Shown here: in pieces, positions 1 to 12,259 of the stretch
Numbering within the stretch: the first letter of the stretch is position 1
Layout: the number at the start of each line of letters is the position of its first letter
Program-made: the position numbers and the translations under genes
The notes under the pieces: model-generated
Databases searched by the model: none
Told to the model about the DNA's origin: nothing
What the model saw: the letters and a program-made list of their open reading frames with translations, nothing else
Assembly (NCBI GenBank): GCA_003864495.1
Contig: PEDN01001362.1
Span: 372,001-436,000 of the forward strand
Reading direction: 5' to 3'
DNA: 64,000 nucleotides
From: Nemopilema nomurai
Taxonomy: Eukaryota > Cnidaria > Scyphozoa > Rhizostomeae > Rhizostomatidae

Positions 1-473
1 TGTAATAAACAAAGGTTGTAGGCTTGATAGAAATAATACTTGCTTTACTGGGCATTTTCATTTTTTTGACATAATAAACAACTTGGAAGTAAAATCTGAA
101 ATATAGTCCTGTAGGCTTGTCACTCTTTGTTTCAAACCCATCAAATTATGAAAGTACTAGATAATGGAGAAATAGAATACATGAACAGAAGTTACAATTC
201 AAAAATAACCCATAAAAGAGCTTGGCTAATCTATATTATGTTTTTCTTGTCAGCGCCCAACAACACTTCTTTTGGTTATAATGCTTGTACAAATCAAGGA
301 AAAAAACAGATTTCTAGCCTTCTAGATTAAAAAACAACCCTTTTATCATATGATTGAAAAATTGTTTCCAAGATATGGGTTAAGATATCTGGATAACTGA
401 TTAGTGAATTGAACAATTTATCATACTTATCATTCCAAAGATTTGTTGATTCAAGGGATTGATAACAACTAAC

Positions 474-1973
474 CTCATTTCTAGCCTCTTGGTCTGCTTC
501 ATCTTTTGCTAGATTTTCATTTTCTTTTTCATCTTCACTATTTTCATCTTCATCTGACTCATCAAAGTCCAGTAATGTCTCATCATTTTCTTGGAGGAAC
601 TTGAAAAATTCTGGATCTTTTTCTTTCAACTTTTCCAGAGATTTTTTGTGGTTGGATTGTTTAGCAAAACTGCTCCTACAAAGGCAAATACATTGATGCC
701 AAAAATTCAATATTAGCAAGGTCATTTGCAATACTGACGATGCCAGCAAATGCCTTGTGGAAATTTTCATAATTTTTTATACATATATACATAGTTTGAA
801 ATCATAAAATCTCTAAGCATCTACACAGATACGTGTCAGACTTATCAGCAATTGTTCCTGTCTTAGTACATAAGACATCCTTTTGAAATTCCTGTCCAGA
901 TGTCAAACTGATCTTGGGTGGAGAGTGGAGTATGTCAACATGAAACAACCATTTTTGAATAGCAATCATAAAGAGCATATGTATGTGACATCTCATAATT
1001 TAAGTATTTGGCACGTTCCATCTGTGTGCTCATTTGTACTTAAATATTCAATTGAAGGTAAATTACTCTTCTTTGCCATTTTCAATTTGTGTTGGAGCAT
1101 CATCATCAAAACCATCATCATCTGAACTGATGTCAGAATCCAATCCATGGGATAAGAATTCATCAGTTGACAAATCTTTAAGTTTCTTCCTACAGAACAA
1201 AGAACAATTAACTTTCTAAATTTCCTGCATATCAGATCATAGTTGTTAGAAATAAAAAAGTTACCATAAAATCAAAATTTTAAAAATTTCACTCTTTAAT
1301 TGAACCAATCTTAGTGGCTTTCAGAGAAAAAATATTCTACACAAATGCTTGAGATACATCCATATTGTATCCTGCAAAGTGACAACCTAGTAAGAATAGT
1401 ACCAACATGTGATGCAAGATTTCTTTGTAAATATAAAAATTTATCATCAAATTTACAAAATAGTTCTATTTGAAAGATAGCATACAAGGATACATTGACA
1501 AAGTTGACAACTTTCTGCCTTTCGAAAAAGCTTGAAGGATGGTCAAATCAGCCATTTAAAAATACCAGACCCTGTTCCTTTATTTGGCATGTTTTCCCTC
1601 GTGCCTCAAAACAGGGTTTTGCATGGCAAATTATACATCAAACCAAAACGAACATTGATCTTCATACTGCGACTGAAATATTTACTTTCAGCTGACAAAA
1701 CTTTACCCTAGCTATGAAAATGTGTCTTATGAGTCCAAGCACATTGGAAAACCAACAATAGCACCATAAAACTTTCAATCAATGTTGGGTATAGGTGGTA
1801 AAAGTAAGACATCACGGCCTAACAAAATAACATAGGATGCCTGTTGTATAAATCCATTAGTAGGATTTCTATCAATGAAATTACACTTAAACTACTCAGC
1901 ATAAAACAACAATCAATACGAAATGTTACCTTTTCATGGTTTTTGCCTTTTTATTTGCCGTTCCCTTTGCCAT
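474..1973 (-). CDS. NOC2L: NOC2L-like nucleolar complex protein 2, N-terminal exons (continues past window start)
   Basis: Nucleolar complex protein 2 homologue, a factor in nucleolar assembly and export of the pre-60S ribosomal subunit. Three minus-strand exons join in frame: 1930-1973 (ATG at 1973, Lys-rich start [11 protein letters not shown]), 1067-1189 and 474-675. The intron phases agree (2, 2, then 0). Exon 2 carries the N-terminal NOC2L motif [15 protein letters not shown], matching the conserved 'L-x-VDEFLxSGFDS' block. Exon 3 has the hallmark [19 protein letters not shown] followed by an acidic stretch. Exon 3 ends at a GTTAGT donor. The following exons, with the Noc2 repeat domain, must lie before base 1, because no matching exon was found in 1-470. 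The gene faces away from the BUD22-like gene starting at 2077. The product identity is firm; the exon ends are hand-called. Confidence 0.88.
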
Positions 1974-2076
1974 TTTGACAGTTTTTCCCTTTCCCCTCGA
2001 GAGACAAGGCCCAACATGTGGAGAAGTGAGCCTCTATTTGAAAGAGAGACCACGCGGCAACATTTCACCTTTCAAC
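1974..2076. promoter_or_regulatory. short bidirectional promoter region between NOC2L and the BUD22-like gene
   Basis: Only 103 bases separate the NOC2L ATG (minus, 1973) from the proposed start of the SRFBP1/BUD22-like gene (plus, 2077). Both are ribosome-biogenesis genes. No TATA box is evident. The role as a shared promoter is inferred from the divergent arrangement and spacing. Confidence 0.5.
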
Positions 2077-3561
2077 ATGGATGATGATTTCTTTTTGCCA
2101 ATAATCGATTTGAAATATCAAGATGAAGAGGAGAGCGACAAGCCAAAAAGTTCAACGGAACAAGCTCAGAATATTGAGAACAAATCCCCTTCACGGCCTG
2201 AAGATGTGGCTATTGGGAAAGGCCTAAAAGAAAAACAGTCGAAGTTAAATGGAGCCCATGTGGAAGAGAAAATAATCATTGCAGACGAGAAACCATGCAA
2301 CAACAAAGAGGATGGCGAGGCGTCGGAAACATCTCTCAAGTCTAGAGTTAAAAAGTCGCCGAGAGAAAGGAGAAAGAAAAAGAAGAAAGTGTTGATGAAG
2401 GGGAGTGCTGCTCAAGATCTCTCTGATAATGCAGAAGCCCCTGGTAGTGTGATAAGTACTGAAGAGGAAATTTTCCGATACATAAAGAAGTCAATTAAAA
2501 AGTGCAAAGTGATGGAAATTCGAAGATTGATTAGAAGGATAAAACTTCTCAAAGCGAAAAAAGGAAATGCTCAACAACATGCACAGAATGAGAGAAAGAT
2601 TCATAGTTTGTTGAAAAAAGTTGATGCACAAGGAGATGGAATGTGATTCACAAGTGCATTTGTTTGCTTCAAGTTTGGTGGATTTTTCAAAATCAGAAAA
2701 ATCTAGCTTGCAGTTGGAAGCATCATGTTTTTCTTGGCTTGAGGTGTTGAAGAAAACTGTTGAGGGTAATGCAGTGGCGAATCTATGTTGCAAATTACTG
2801 GAGAAAATGGGAATAAAGCTGAATGCAGAATTAAGTGAAATCTTGTTAAAAGCCAAAAGTGAGACTAAAGATTCCATAAAGGTGGCTAATTTTGACAAGG
2901 ATGCTAAAGCCTTTGATAAAACGGAAAGCAATCAACTACAAGCCAATACTTTAACCTCTGATGGCCTTGAAGTTGAAGCTAAAATGGCCGATGATGAACA
3001 AATACAGGTTTCAGTTAAAACAAAACGAAACAATTTGGTAAAAGGTCAAAAGAACAGAAGTTTAAAGGAAATGTAAATGAAAAGGTAGGTGAAAGAAGCT
3101 TTAAAGAACAAAGACCCAGACGTGTAGGACCATCTAAAAGTCAAACTAAAATACCAAAAGAGATACAGAATGGTGATAAAGATAATCTTGAAAGAAATAC
3201 TAAGAGGAATAAATTATTGTTTGAGAAGATGAAAAAGCTAAAGCAAAAAAATGGCAATAGACTTGGACAGAGGGCTAGGAGAGAACTATGGGAAAAGATT
3301 TACGGCGGGGAAGCACAACATGTCAAGAAAGGAATAAAGATAGAAAGAAAAGGAAGATCTTCTAACAGAGGAAGTTACCAAATAGGAAGAGATGTGGGAG
3401 ATAGTCGTAGGATGGAGTTTAGAAAATTTGACCAGAATCCTGTTCAGAAAAGGACATTTAATCTTGAAAAACTGCATCCTTCATGGCAGGCTAAGAAATT
3501 GCAGAAACAACAGAATAGCATTGTGGAGTTTACTGGAACCAAAATAACATTTGATGAATAA
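2077..3561 (+). CDS. SRFBP1/BUD22-like ribosome-biogenesis protein, reading frame broken twice
   Basis: Likely homologue of serum response factor-binding protein 1 / yeast Bud22, a nucleolar protein needed for 40S subunit maturation. It appears intronless. The start at 2077 (MDDDFFLPIIDL) is preferred over the in-frame ATG at 1936, which overlaps NOC2L exon 1. The Lys/Arg-rich block EIRRLIRRIKLLKAKKG matches the N-terminal BUD22 motif. The block NRLGQRARRELWEKIYG and the C-terminal end LHPSWQAKKLQKQQ...FTGTKITFDE match the diagnostic C-terminus of the family. The frame runs to a stop at 2644-2646, continues coherently one base later through 2621-3076, and returns to the first frame somewhere after 3018 to run to 3561. 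Both switches fall near A-runs. Sequencing indels, a decayed copy, or unrecognised splicing are all possible. Confidence 0.72.
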
Positions 3562-5721
3562 CAAAAACATGTTTTGTTGCTGTATATTTTATTTTTGGAG
3601 CAAGGTTGCCCCTGTTTTAAGCTTTATAAAACTTATGAGAAATATATGGAATTTTTTGTTATTTCAACCCCAGCTATTCTTGATCTTTTGCTAATCTTGG
3701 ACTTTAGGCCCTGTTTCATCCTTACAAGCAGTATATGACCTCTGATAATTCTCTTTTACTAAATTTCCAAGAAATGAATGACAATTTTCTGACCAAAGTT
3801 TTTGGCTATAGTTTAGGATAGATGTAACCTATCTAAAGCTTAGACTCTATGGTTCTTCGTCAAGACAGACAAAAGCCAGCCCTACTGATATCTTCACAGT
3901 AGGATTAGTGGAAGAAGAGTTCATTTATGGATACCATACAGGCATCAACCATATTGGATTTTGTCACAACAGCCATCCAAAGTAGGGAACATAAATGTTC
4001 ATGTAATCATTATTATTTCTTAGCTGCCATGCACACCTAAATTATGTGATATTTCACTCCATCTATTTGGAGAATTCATTTAATTTCTCATCAAATCATT
4101 CGTATTTACCATCTGTTTCCTCAAATTGTCCGTATCGTTTAGAAAAGGTATATCTTCTGGCTATCGTCGCAAAAATAATGTTTATCAGCCATATTTGCAA
4201 GCCAAAATATCAGCTAAATTTATAAGCCTAAGTAATGAGGATCATACACAAAAATTGATTGCTGCCTGCTGCCTGGACACAGATGCTTAGTTTGGATCTT
4301 ACTCCCAATTATGTGGTTAACATAGTTGTGATAGATGGGGGATGGATATATTGAAAATTTCGTAAGGAAAGGCTTGGATTTGCAGGGAGTAAATGGTTTC
4401 AAAACTATATTGATCATGCTAGGAGGCTGCTTGTGGAATGGGACTTTAAGTACCAATAAGAACACCAGTTATCACAAGACGGAATAATTTGTAATAGAAG
4501 ACTCAAATTTATAATCTGTTTTTGCCCTGATAAGGTGTGTTCTGGTTAATTATTGAGGTACGTGAGGTGTTTGAAGAGTTGTTTCTAGCATAGAAAATTT
4601 AATCAGGATTGATTCTATAAACATCTGAACCTGTGGTCTGTAGTTAAACAAAACCACCAGCAATAAGAAACCCCAAATTATGGCCCCGAAGATAAATCTA
4701 TGCAAAGATTCACCGGTTAATTATTTAGCCCACGATGGCTGCCGAAGGAATAAACACGTTAGCCTCTACTAAACGTTCTAATTACATAAGAAGTTTAATT
4801 GGGAATTACTAAAATTCAAAAGTACAGTATAGCAGAGCTTTAGAAGTCTTTTCAAAGAATCAGCACTAAAAGAATAAGAGAACTATTGCTCGGATCGTCC
4901 ATAGAGATTGAGCAACGCAGTCTACGCGTTTTTAAAAAATTGTATGAAGAAGAAAGTTATTGTTGGTCAACCAACTTAAATTAAGTTTGTACCTTAGGCC
5001 CCGAAGGTTAAGAACTATGTATGTGTGTATGTATGTATGTTCTCATACCATTTCACTGTAAAAGTACCCTGGGTGCCAGAGCCTCAGAAAGTCAAAGGAT
5101 GAAGAACTTGGAGAGGAATTGCATCTAGGTGATTTGTGGTAACCCACTTACCGTCTTGGGCAGGTGCTTTATTTGGGCTTATTATAATCTAAAGAATACT
5201 GTATCAAATTTTATGAATGTTTTGAAAATATGATTAGGGGAGCCGAAATCAATTGCGGTACACAAAATTCATAATCATAAATGGGCTTTAATGTTTTATC
5301 TAGCATCTACATTTACCAAATTATCTCAAGATTGCCATTCATTTTTTGTTTCTCCAAGCTTGTTGATTTTACGAAACTGCTTGAAGTCACACGACGCAAA
5401 CTTCGCGTAATTGGCAGTTGATAAAAGAAGACGTCAACAAAGATGGCCCTGAAAAGCATACTGTAGGTCGTATACCAATTTCAATGGAATGTTATTAATG
5501 CAACCGTCTGTTAACTAGCAAATATTTACTGCAATCAGACTTCTCCTCTTAAACGAATGTATCTTTTTCGAGTTTGCTACTTTGAGCCATTTAAAACATG
5601 CATATTACATTGGACGTCAATCAGGACCTACTTATGTATAGGTACGCATCTGATGATTACAGCATGCGAGTGTTATAAACCTTTTTGCCAATGAACGTAT
5701 ATTAACTGTGAGGACTGAAAT
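3562..5721. other. intergenic region, no supported gene
   Basis: AT-rich sequence without a convincing exon. It contains a short TATG/GTAT microsatellite at about 5017-5040 and, at 5064-5079, a single copy of a TACCCTGGG-type motif related to the foldback at 48218. A short ATG frame at 4734 (MAAEGINTLASTKRS, about 25 codons) has a good start context but nothing to splice to that I could identify. Confidence 0.5.
5017..5040. repeat. TATG microsatellite
   Basis: Imperfect run of TATG/TGTG units in the intergenic region. Confidence 0.7.
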
Positions 5722-8700
5722 ATGCATGATTCTTTCAGGATATGGATGAGTTTCCTGGCTGCCCTTCAGACAATTATTCTACCGATCGTGGGTAGAGTAT
5801 TACGATTGCAATGTCAAATGTTTGCTGACTTCAACATCGTGCACAGAGGGCGTTGGCTTCAAGGGTCAAAAATTGCAGAGTTCCGCAATACAGGGATTCA
5901 AGAGTGCTATTTTCACTGTCTGCAAAGCCCCAGCTGCAAATCATTCAACCTCGAAAAAGATGACTACGGAATTTGCCAACTGAATGCAGCATCTAGCGAT
6001 GATGTCCTGGATAACGTAAACCTAACGGCAAATGAAAGTTGGAACTTCCATTCGACTAATTTCTCAGACCGCCTGGTAATTTCTGTTTATATTTTGCAGC
6101 CGAAGAAATACTGCCCAAGACATATTTTTCCCAGGCAACAGCTTTCTTGTGATGCCACCAGCAACATGAAAATTTGCCACATAAGGAGAAAGGGGCAGCA
6201 AAAGAGCTTCAATCTTTTATAATTGTTTTGTCACGCTCCGTTGCTTTTATTCCTTTCCCTGCTTACAAGCAAGCGTCTTGGATCAAGAGGACAGAGGAAG
6301 GCCTTACTTTTATTTAAATATTATTATTATGACGTGGAAAAATCTAGGTAAATCCGACTAGGCTTATTGGGTTTTATTTTTAAAAGAAAACCCGTCCTTA
6401 AAAGGGCCTTTTCTCTGAGTTCTCCGTTACTTTATGTACTATATAATACCAATATAGAGTGTCTAAAGAAATAATTGGATTCTTTGCTTTTCGGTCCGAA
6501 GGTTGGTCATAATTGCAGGCAGCACAACCCATGCAGGAAGGATCAAATATGCTTGGATACATGTACCTGCCCTGGCTACCGCTGTCTAAACTGCACAGGA
6601 AATCCTCAAAACATTCACTGTAAGTTACCGAGGCCTTTATCTGTCTCTCTTACAATGTAATTAAATACGGCGAAAGGCGATGTCTTCCATAAAGCACAAG
6701 CTAAGAAGAATTGTTTTCTCGCAATAAACTCCAGCAACATTGTCAGGGGAATAAAGCGCTTGATGCTGTCTTTTAGAACAACCCAGTGGTATGACGTCAT
6801 TTTGTTGAACTAACTGAAATTACTTAAGCATGAGTTATTAATCACGTGGCTACTGCTCCAGCTCTTAACATAAAGAAACAGCCCGAGGGAAGGGACAAGG
6901 TTGAAAACGTGAATAAAAATTCGAACAATGAAATTTCAAGCACATTTACCACAGGTTCGAAAGTTTATTCCTACCTATGTTGAATATTTACAGCCAAAGC
7001 TTGGTAAGGTGTTTGCAGTTCTCACTCTATTACCCCTTAATCAACCCCCTTAAAATCAAGAATTCGATGCCAAAAGTGACGTCAAAAAAGAGTGACGTAA
7101 TACATATTGAAAAAGCTAGAAGAAGAAATATGAATCTAAAAATTATCGTATTGAAAAATATTGTATCGGGATAACGTAGCGAAATTTGCCAGATCCAGTG
7201 GTAATAACTGCTTAACTGCCATCCATGTCTCCAAGAATGTCTCTAAGCATAGGGCTAAATATGCCAAAATTGCTAAACCAAAGCAACTCGTAGCATTCCC
7301 TCCCCTCCTTCCACCTCCTCTTCCCCCTCTCCTTCCACCCTCTCTTCTACCCTCCTCCTTCCACCCCTCCTCCTCTTCCACCCTCCCTTCACCTCCTCTT
7401 CCACCCTCTCCCTCCTCTTCACCTCCCTCTTCCCTCCTTCCACCCTCCCCTCTTCCACCCTCTCCCTCCTTCCACCCTTCCTCTTCCACCTCCCTTCCTC
7501 TCCCTCCTTCACCCTCTCCCTCCTTCCACTCTCCTTCCACCTCTCCTCCTTCCACCTCTCCTCTTCCACCCTCTCTTCCACTCTCCCTCTCACTCTCCCT
7601 CCTTCCACCCTCTCCTTCCACCTCTCCTCTTCCACCCTCCCTCCTTCCCTCCTCTCTCCCTCTCCCCCTTCCCCCTCTCCCCTCCTCCTCCCCTCCACCC
7701 CTCCCTCCTTCCACCCTCTCTTCCACCCTCTCCTTCACCTCCTCCTCCCTCCTCTCCCCCTCCCCTCCTCCTTCCCCCTCCCCTCCCTCCCATCAAAGCT
7801 AACAAGTGCAAATGAATCTGACTTACCCGGAAAACATGATATATAATTGTTATTCGTGTGTCGACAATTTGTTTGGCTAGGTAACAGATGTGCAAGCCAG
7901 CCATGTCAGAATGGAGGGACCTGCAATGAACTGAATGCTACTTTATGTACCTGCCGGGATGGCTATAAAGGAGAATTCTGTCAAGGTAGTATATCATCAT
8001 CTTAAGGATTATACTTTGGTTCACTGGAGAAGGTGGCGCATATAGCGAATCATCTATTCCCCCGAATGTATAAAGGAAAGATAGCTTCAAGGAAACTAAC
8101 CAACAATGAGAACTTTACCTTATACTTCTCGTTCACGTCTTAGAGTCATTTCTGGTTACAGTAGAGCCTCTTAGAATTTGCACAAATGTTATATAGACCC
8201 ACCCGATAAAGGCTGGAATGCACTAGGCATTTAGTTGCTGATACTAAAGTACCGAGGCGTTTATGGGATGCTGAGTATAATTTACGATGCATGCTTTAAA
8301 CAGTTGCTTTCAATAATCAAAAATTTTACAAAACCTCTAAAAAAGGCTATCAGAAATGCAGCCTCATTCATTGTAAAAAATGCAAGCACAAAGTTTGTTC
8401 TACATTGATTAGATACTAAGTAGTGCTTTGACACTAATAAAAACAACTAGTGCCAAAAAATTGCCGTATTTTATTCATTGAGCATATCTTTGATGATATT
8501 TGGATTCGCTCTGCCATTTCTAGTAGATATCAACGAGTGCTCCAGCAACCCCTGCCAAAATGGAGGCAACTGCACAGATTTGGAGAGCGGGTACTCATGC
8601 AACTGTCCAGCGGGGTACAATGGATTGAATTGTGAAACAGGTAACGTCGTACACGCTTTTTTATAAGGAACCACTTTGTAAGGAACATACATGTAGAAGG

Positions 8701-9852
8701 CCGAAATATTTAAAGAACTTATACTACTAAAAACGAAATCCCAAAGGAACTTTTCGATTTGAAATATTTTCATAACTGCAAGCATCAAGAACTAAAAAGC
8801 CGGTTCCATTCATTTGCAGCCAACACCCGCATAGACTGTTTGCTATTCGTGTGTCAAGTGCTTCATTGAGTAGTTTCCGTATATTCTATCTCGCCCCTCT
8901 CTCTATTAAATGTTAAGGCTTAACTTTAGTCAAAACACCGAAAGTGAGAACTTAAGGAACTTTTGGTACTAAAACCTGATGATTTGAGGTCTACGAATAA
9001 GGGACTTTTGGAACTAGGCCTTGAGGTAGGTTCCTTATAAAAAACGTGTCTACCGAGTTGCTCACAAACGTATCACTACTGCCTTCCCTTCCCTTCCCAC
9101 AATTCCTTTCCCACGTATCACTACTGCTTTCTATATCCCTGTACTGTGATCACTGTCCATTCTAGGATCAGGTATTACAATAGTCTTGTTGACTGTGGAC
9201 GTAGTCTCAAGGGCGTAGCGTGCGGGAGGTGTACACCCCCTCAAGAAAAACTCGTCGGTAGAATTAAATTTAATAACAAAATATTAATGTTACGAAAGAA
9301 TTTCTGTCGCTAAAATATGGTTTTGCATCTCTTACAGCCCCCCCCCCTCCTAGCGAGAATGGTCACGTGATGCCACTGCATAGTCTTGCTAAGTTACGTC
9401 AAAAACAAAATTTTAACAAAAATCATCTTATTGTTTTGGTATACCTTTAACTTCTCAACCTAGGTCTTTGCACCCAGTACATACGACTTGACTCACCCAC
9501 AAGATCGATAGACTTTGTTGTAACGCCTCCTTATGATCAAATCAATTGCGACAACAATATTGTACACATGGGATGGTACCGTTTTACTGGAGACGCCGGA
9601 ACTAGGATGCATGCAAGCTGTCCCTCGGATATTGGAACAGTCTATCGGTGCAAAACACACGCTGCCGGATGGCTAAACGGACAGCACCCGTCCATACAGG
9701 GAGTTCAAGTGGAAAGATCGGTCTGTTTTGCATGGAATGGGAACTGCTGTTACAGGAGTGTTCAGATCCAAATTGTAGCCTGTGGCCAGTATTACATTTA
9801 CAAGCTGCCCCAAATGCAATTTTGTTATTATAGATACTGCGGATCCCCATAA
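5722..9852 (+). CDS. secreted PAN-EGF-D8C domain protein, five exons
   Basis: Exons: 5722-6075, 6502-6619, 7881-7985, 8527-8640, 9464-9852. They join in frame (phase 0 at the first junction, phase 1 at the other three) to give 359 residues. Exon 1 encodes a hydrophobic signal-like start (about residues 9-25) and a PAN/apple-like domain with Cys-containing [16 protein letters not shown]. Exon 2 encodes a Cys-rich EGF-like module ([18 protein letters not shown]). Exon 3 encodes an EGF ([10 protein letters not shown]). Exon 4 encodes a calcium-binding type EGF ([16 protein letters not shown]). Exon 5 encodes a complete D8C-type domain as in uromodulin, OIT3 and GP2 ([43 protein letters not shown]). 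No transmembrane segment follows, so the product is probably secreted. Such domain mixes are common in cnidarians. The partner or ligand is unknown. Confidence 0.85.
7296..7791. repeat. 500-bp polypyrimidine tract (C/T with rare A)
   Basis: Almost every base on the plus strand is C or T, broken mainly by the A in recurring CCACC units. It lies in intron 2 of the PAN-EGF-D8C gene and ends about 90 bases before the exon-3 acceptor. The long open frames seen across it on both strands are compositional artefacts, not genes. Confidence 0.95.
8650..9049 (-). mobile_element. TACACG-ended inverted-repeat element, copy 1 (MITE-like)
   Basis: About 400 bp with terminal inverted repeats: left end ACACGCTTTTTTATAAGGAA, right end complementary (TTCCTTATAAAAAACGTGT). 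It has no coding capacity. It begins ten bases after the exon-4 donor of the PAN-EGF-D8C gene and is inverted relative to the copies at 11304 and 34807. Confidence 0.8.
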
Positions 9853-12259
9853 AGACAAATATTTGCTACCAAGTTTTCCATTACTTTATGCAACTGTTTG
9901 CCTAGGCCTAATTGCGTCTTTCTAACTGATAATTTCTATCACGGATTATGTAGCTGGCCTTAGCTGGCCTGCGTTCTTCTAGTTCTACTTTTCACATTAA
10001 ATGTTTTCAGGGTCAGGAAAACATTACGGTCGCACGGTCACTGACCAGAGGAGGTCTTCGAAAAACAATGAAAGCTTCTATGGCACACCTAAGCCACGCC
10101 CATTTTCTATCGTTCTGGGATGCCTTCTTGGATGTTTTTGCCTGGAGGAAGTTAAACAACTTTTCTAGACCCCGAATGTTTTGTTTCATATCAAATTCTA
10201 AAATGTTTTTCTATTGTGTCAGTCCTGTTCACAGACTTGCTCAACGTGCATCGGCCTGTCGAGAGTTGGCCTGAAAAGATTTGAAGTTTGGCATAGCGGG
10301 AAAATGTGTTAGTGCTGAATTGTAGTGCTGAATGTCCAAGAAAAGCGAAAAGAGACTCGTGGCATTACACACATTTCATATTTATATTGTAATGCGTAAG
10401 AACTTTGCGCTGGAGTGAAGCGAATGACCTTAATACTATAAGTCATCAATGTCGTCAAGAAGGTCAACAACATGTGAAATGGCGTACTCATGTTGCTAGG
10501 CATTCAGAGCGTATTGTAGATCAATGAGTATAACTGGAATGGAATTAATAGAAGAAGCTGAGTGAATGCAAAGGAATGGGAATTTTTTAGCGAAACTCAA
10601 GAAATTTAAATATACGAGGAAGAGGGAAGTACGGGGACGGGGAGAATGTAAATTGAGGATAAGAATGGAGTACAAAGAAAATTTAAACTTTCTAATGGTT
10701 TCCCATTTCCTATGAGCAAATGTTGGTAATGATGTGTTAAAATAGAATCATGGGGATTTATAGAATGGAGAGAACGAGCTCTTGGTGCTTTGGAGTAGTC
10801 TGATTTTAAAACAGCAGAAAATATTTTCCTTTATAAACAAATCTCCTTCAAGCTTCTATGATTTGGAGGCTACAACGGGGTATGGGGCTCGGCATGCTGT
10901 CTATCTGCTACTCCGTAGGTCAATAGGTTATTTTCTTCGCGAAAAGGGGGGCATGGCCCCGGGGGCGTGGGCCCTGATATTAGATGTCATTAACCAACTA
11001 ACTCGTCTGAAAGGATATCAATAACATCAAAATCAAATTTTGCTTGGTGAACAGGAAATTGTTTGTTTGCATTATTTTTAGCTGCAATGACATGGCTTTC
11101 ATATGCCCCCCAAAACTCTACGGGCTTTGATACTTTAAAAAAAGATTGAATTATTAACGAACCATTTTGAGCGATGCTTGAGAACAGGCTGTTTTTAGGC
11201 CTGAATTCGTAACCCGCAATATACTACACGTGACCAGATGCAAAACTTGGCCCATCGAAATAATGAGAAGAAAAATAAAGGAACAAAAGCTTCAAAAGCA
11301 CTATACACGCTTTTTTATAAGGAACCTACCTCAAGGCCTAGTTCCAAAAGTTCCTTATTCGTAGACCGAAAATCATCAGATTTTAGTATCAAAAATTCCT
11401 TAAAAGTTCCTTAATTTTAACTGCACATCAATAAGCCTTAGCACATAATAGAGAAAGGGGCGAGACAGCATATGCGAAAATTACTCGACGAAGCACTTGA
11501 TATACGAATAGCAAGCAATCTATGCGAGTATTGGCTGCAAATGAAAGGAACCGGCTTTTTTGCTCTATGTTGCTTGCAGTTATAAAAAATTGAAAAGTTC
11601 CTTAGGGATTTCGTTTTTAGTAATATAAGTTCTTTAAATATTTCGGCCTTCTACATGTAGGTTCCTTATAAAGTGGTTCCTTATATAAAAAACGTGTATT
11701 CATTTGCACCAAAAATTGGTTTGCAGATTGAGTTCCCTTCACCACGTAAAGCAGTGTCTCTATTGATATAAAAAGACGTCTTTGATTACCCGTGGTGAGT
11801 CGTCAGAGGTTGAGAAATTTTCTGGACTTTTGAAAAAATATTGTCTTCTAACGGGATAGATTCAGTTGTGTAGTGCTTTCAAAATAACAAGTGAGCTCTT
11901 GCAAAAAATATCGCAAAAACAATAGAAAATTATAATTTAGAAATTTGCTAATTTTTAGCACTAACAGCCCCCCTGAGCCCCCCCCCCCAACGGCTCTACA
12001 CCTCTTGTTAGATTAGTCACCGCTTGCTTTCACAGACATCTTATCCATGCAAGGTCAGTTTTCATTTGAGTGCCTAATCTTCCAGTTGCCTTAGCGATTG
12101 GTGAAAGGAGGCTCATTCAGCTGTGACAAAAACAAAACGTTTAGTTTAAAGTTGACCTCAACAAATGCTGTTTGCAAAAACCAAATGTGATCCGTGACAC
12201 AGTAGGCCTACACCGAAGGTAGTTGCTCCTGTGAGGTGTCCGCGCTACAGCAAGTGGAA
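9853..12259. other. intergenic region with one MITE copy, no supported gene
   Basis: No recognisable exon. It contains the element at 11304-11698 and small GC-rich blocks near 10945-10975 and 11968-11990 that resemble the GC-rich tails of the repeat family at 17092. A 68-codon frame at 10068 has no recognised homology and is not called. Confidence 0.5.
11304..11698 (+). mobile_element. TACACG-ended inverted-repeat element, copy 2
   Basis: Full-length relative of the element at 8650, in the opposite orientation. The ends TACACGCTTTTTTATAAGGA and TATATAAAAAACGTGTA form the terminal inverted repeats. Ends in TA on both sides, compatible with a TA target duplication. Confidence 0.8.

Noticed and set aside
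1936..2076. Upstream in-frame ATG at 1936 extending the BUD22-like protein by 47 residues with a hydrophobic start
   Set aside because: It overlaps the antisense of NOC2L exon 1. A signal-like start makes no sense for a nucleolar protein, so 2077 is preferred.
4734..4811. Short ATG frame with a good start context (MAAEGINTLASTKRS)
   Set aside because: It ends after about 25 codons and no donor or downstream exon could be matched.
7136..7904. Several 100-213-codon open frames on both strands rich in Ser/Pro/Leu or Glu/Gly/Arg
   Set aside because: They are products of the polypyrimidine tract, which is almost free of stop codons in any frame. They lie in an intron of the PAN-EGF-D8C gene.
9602..9858. 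Three overlapping frames opposite or out of frame with the D8C exon
   Set aside because: The D8C frame has unmistakable family motifs; the others are shadows.
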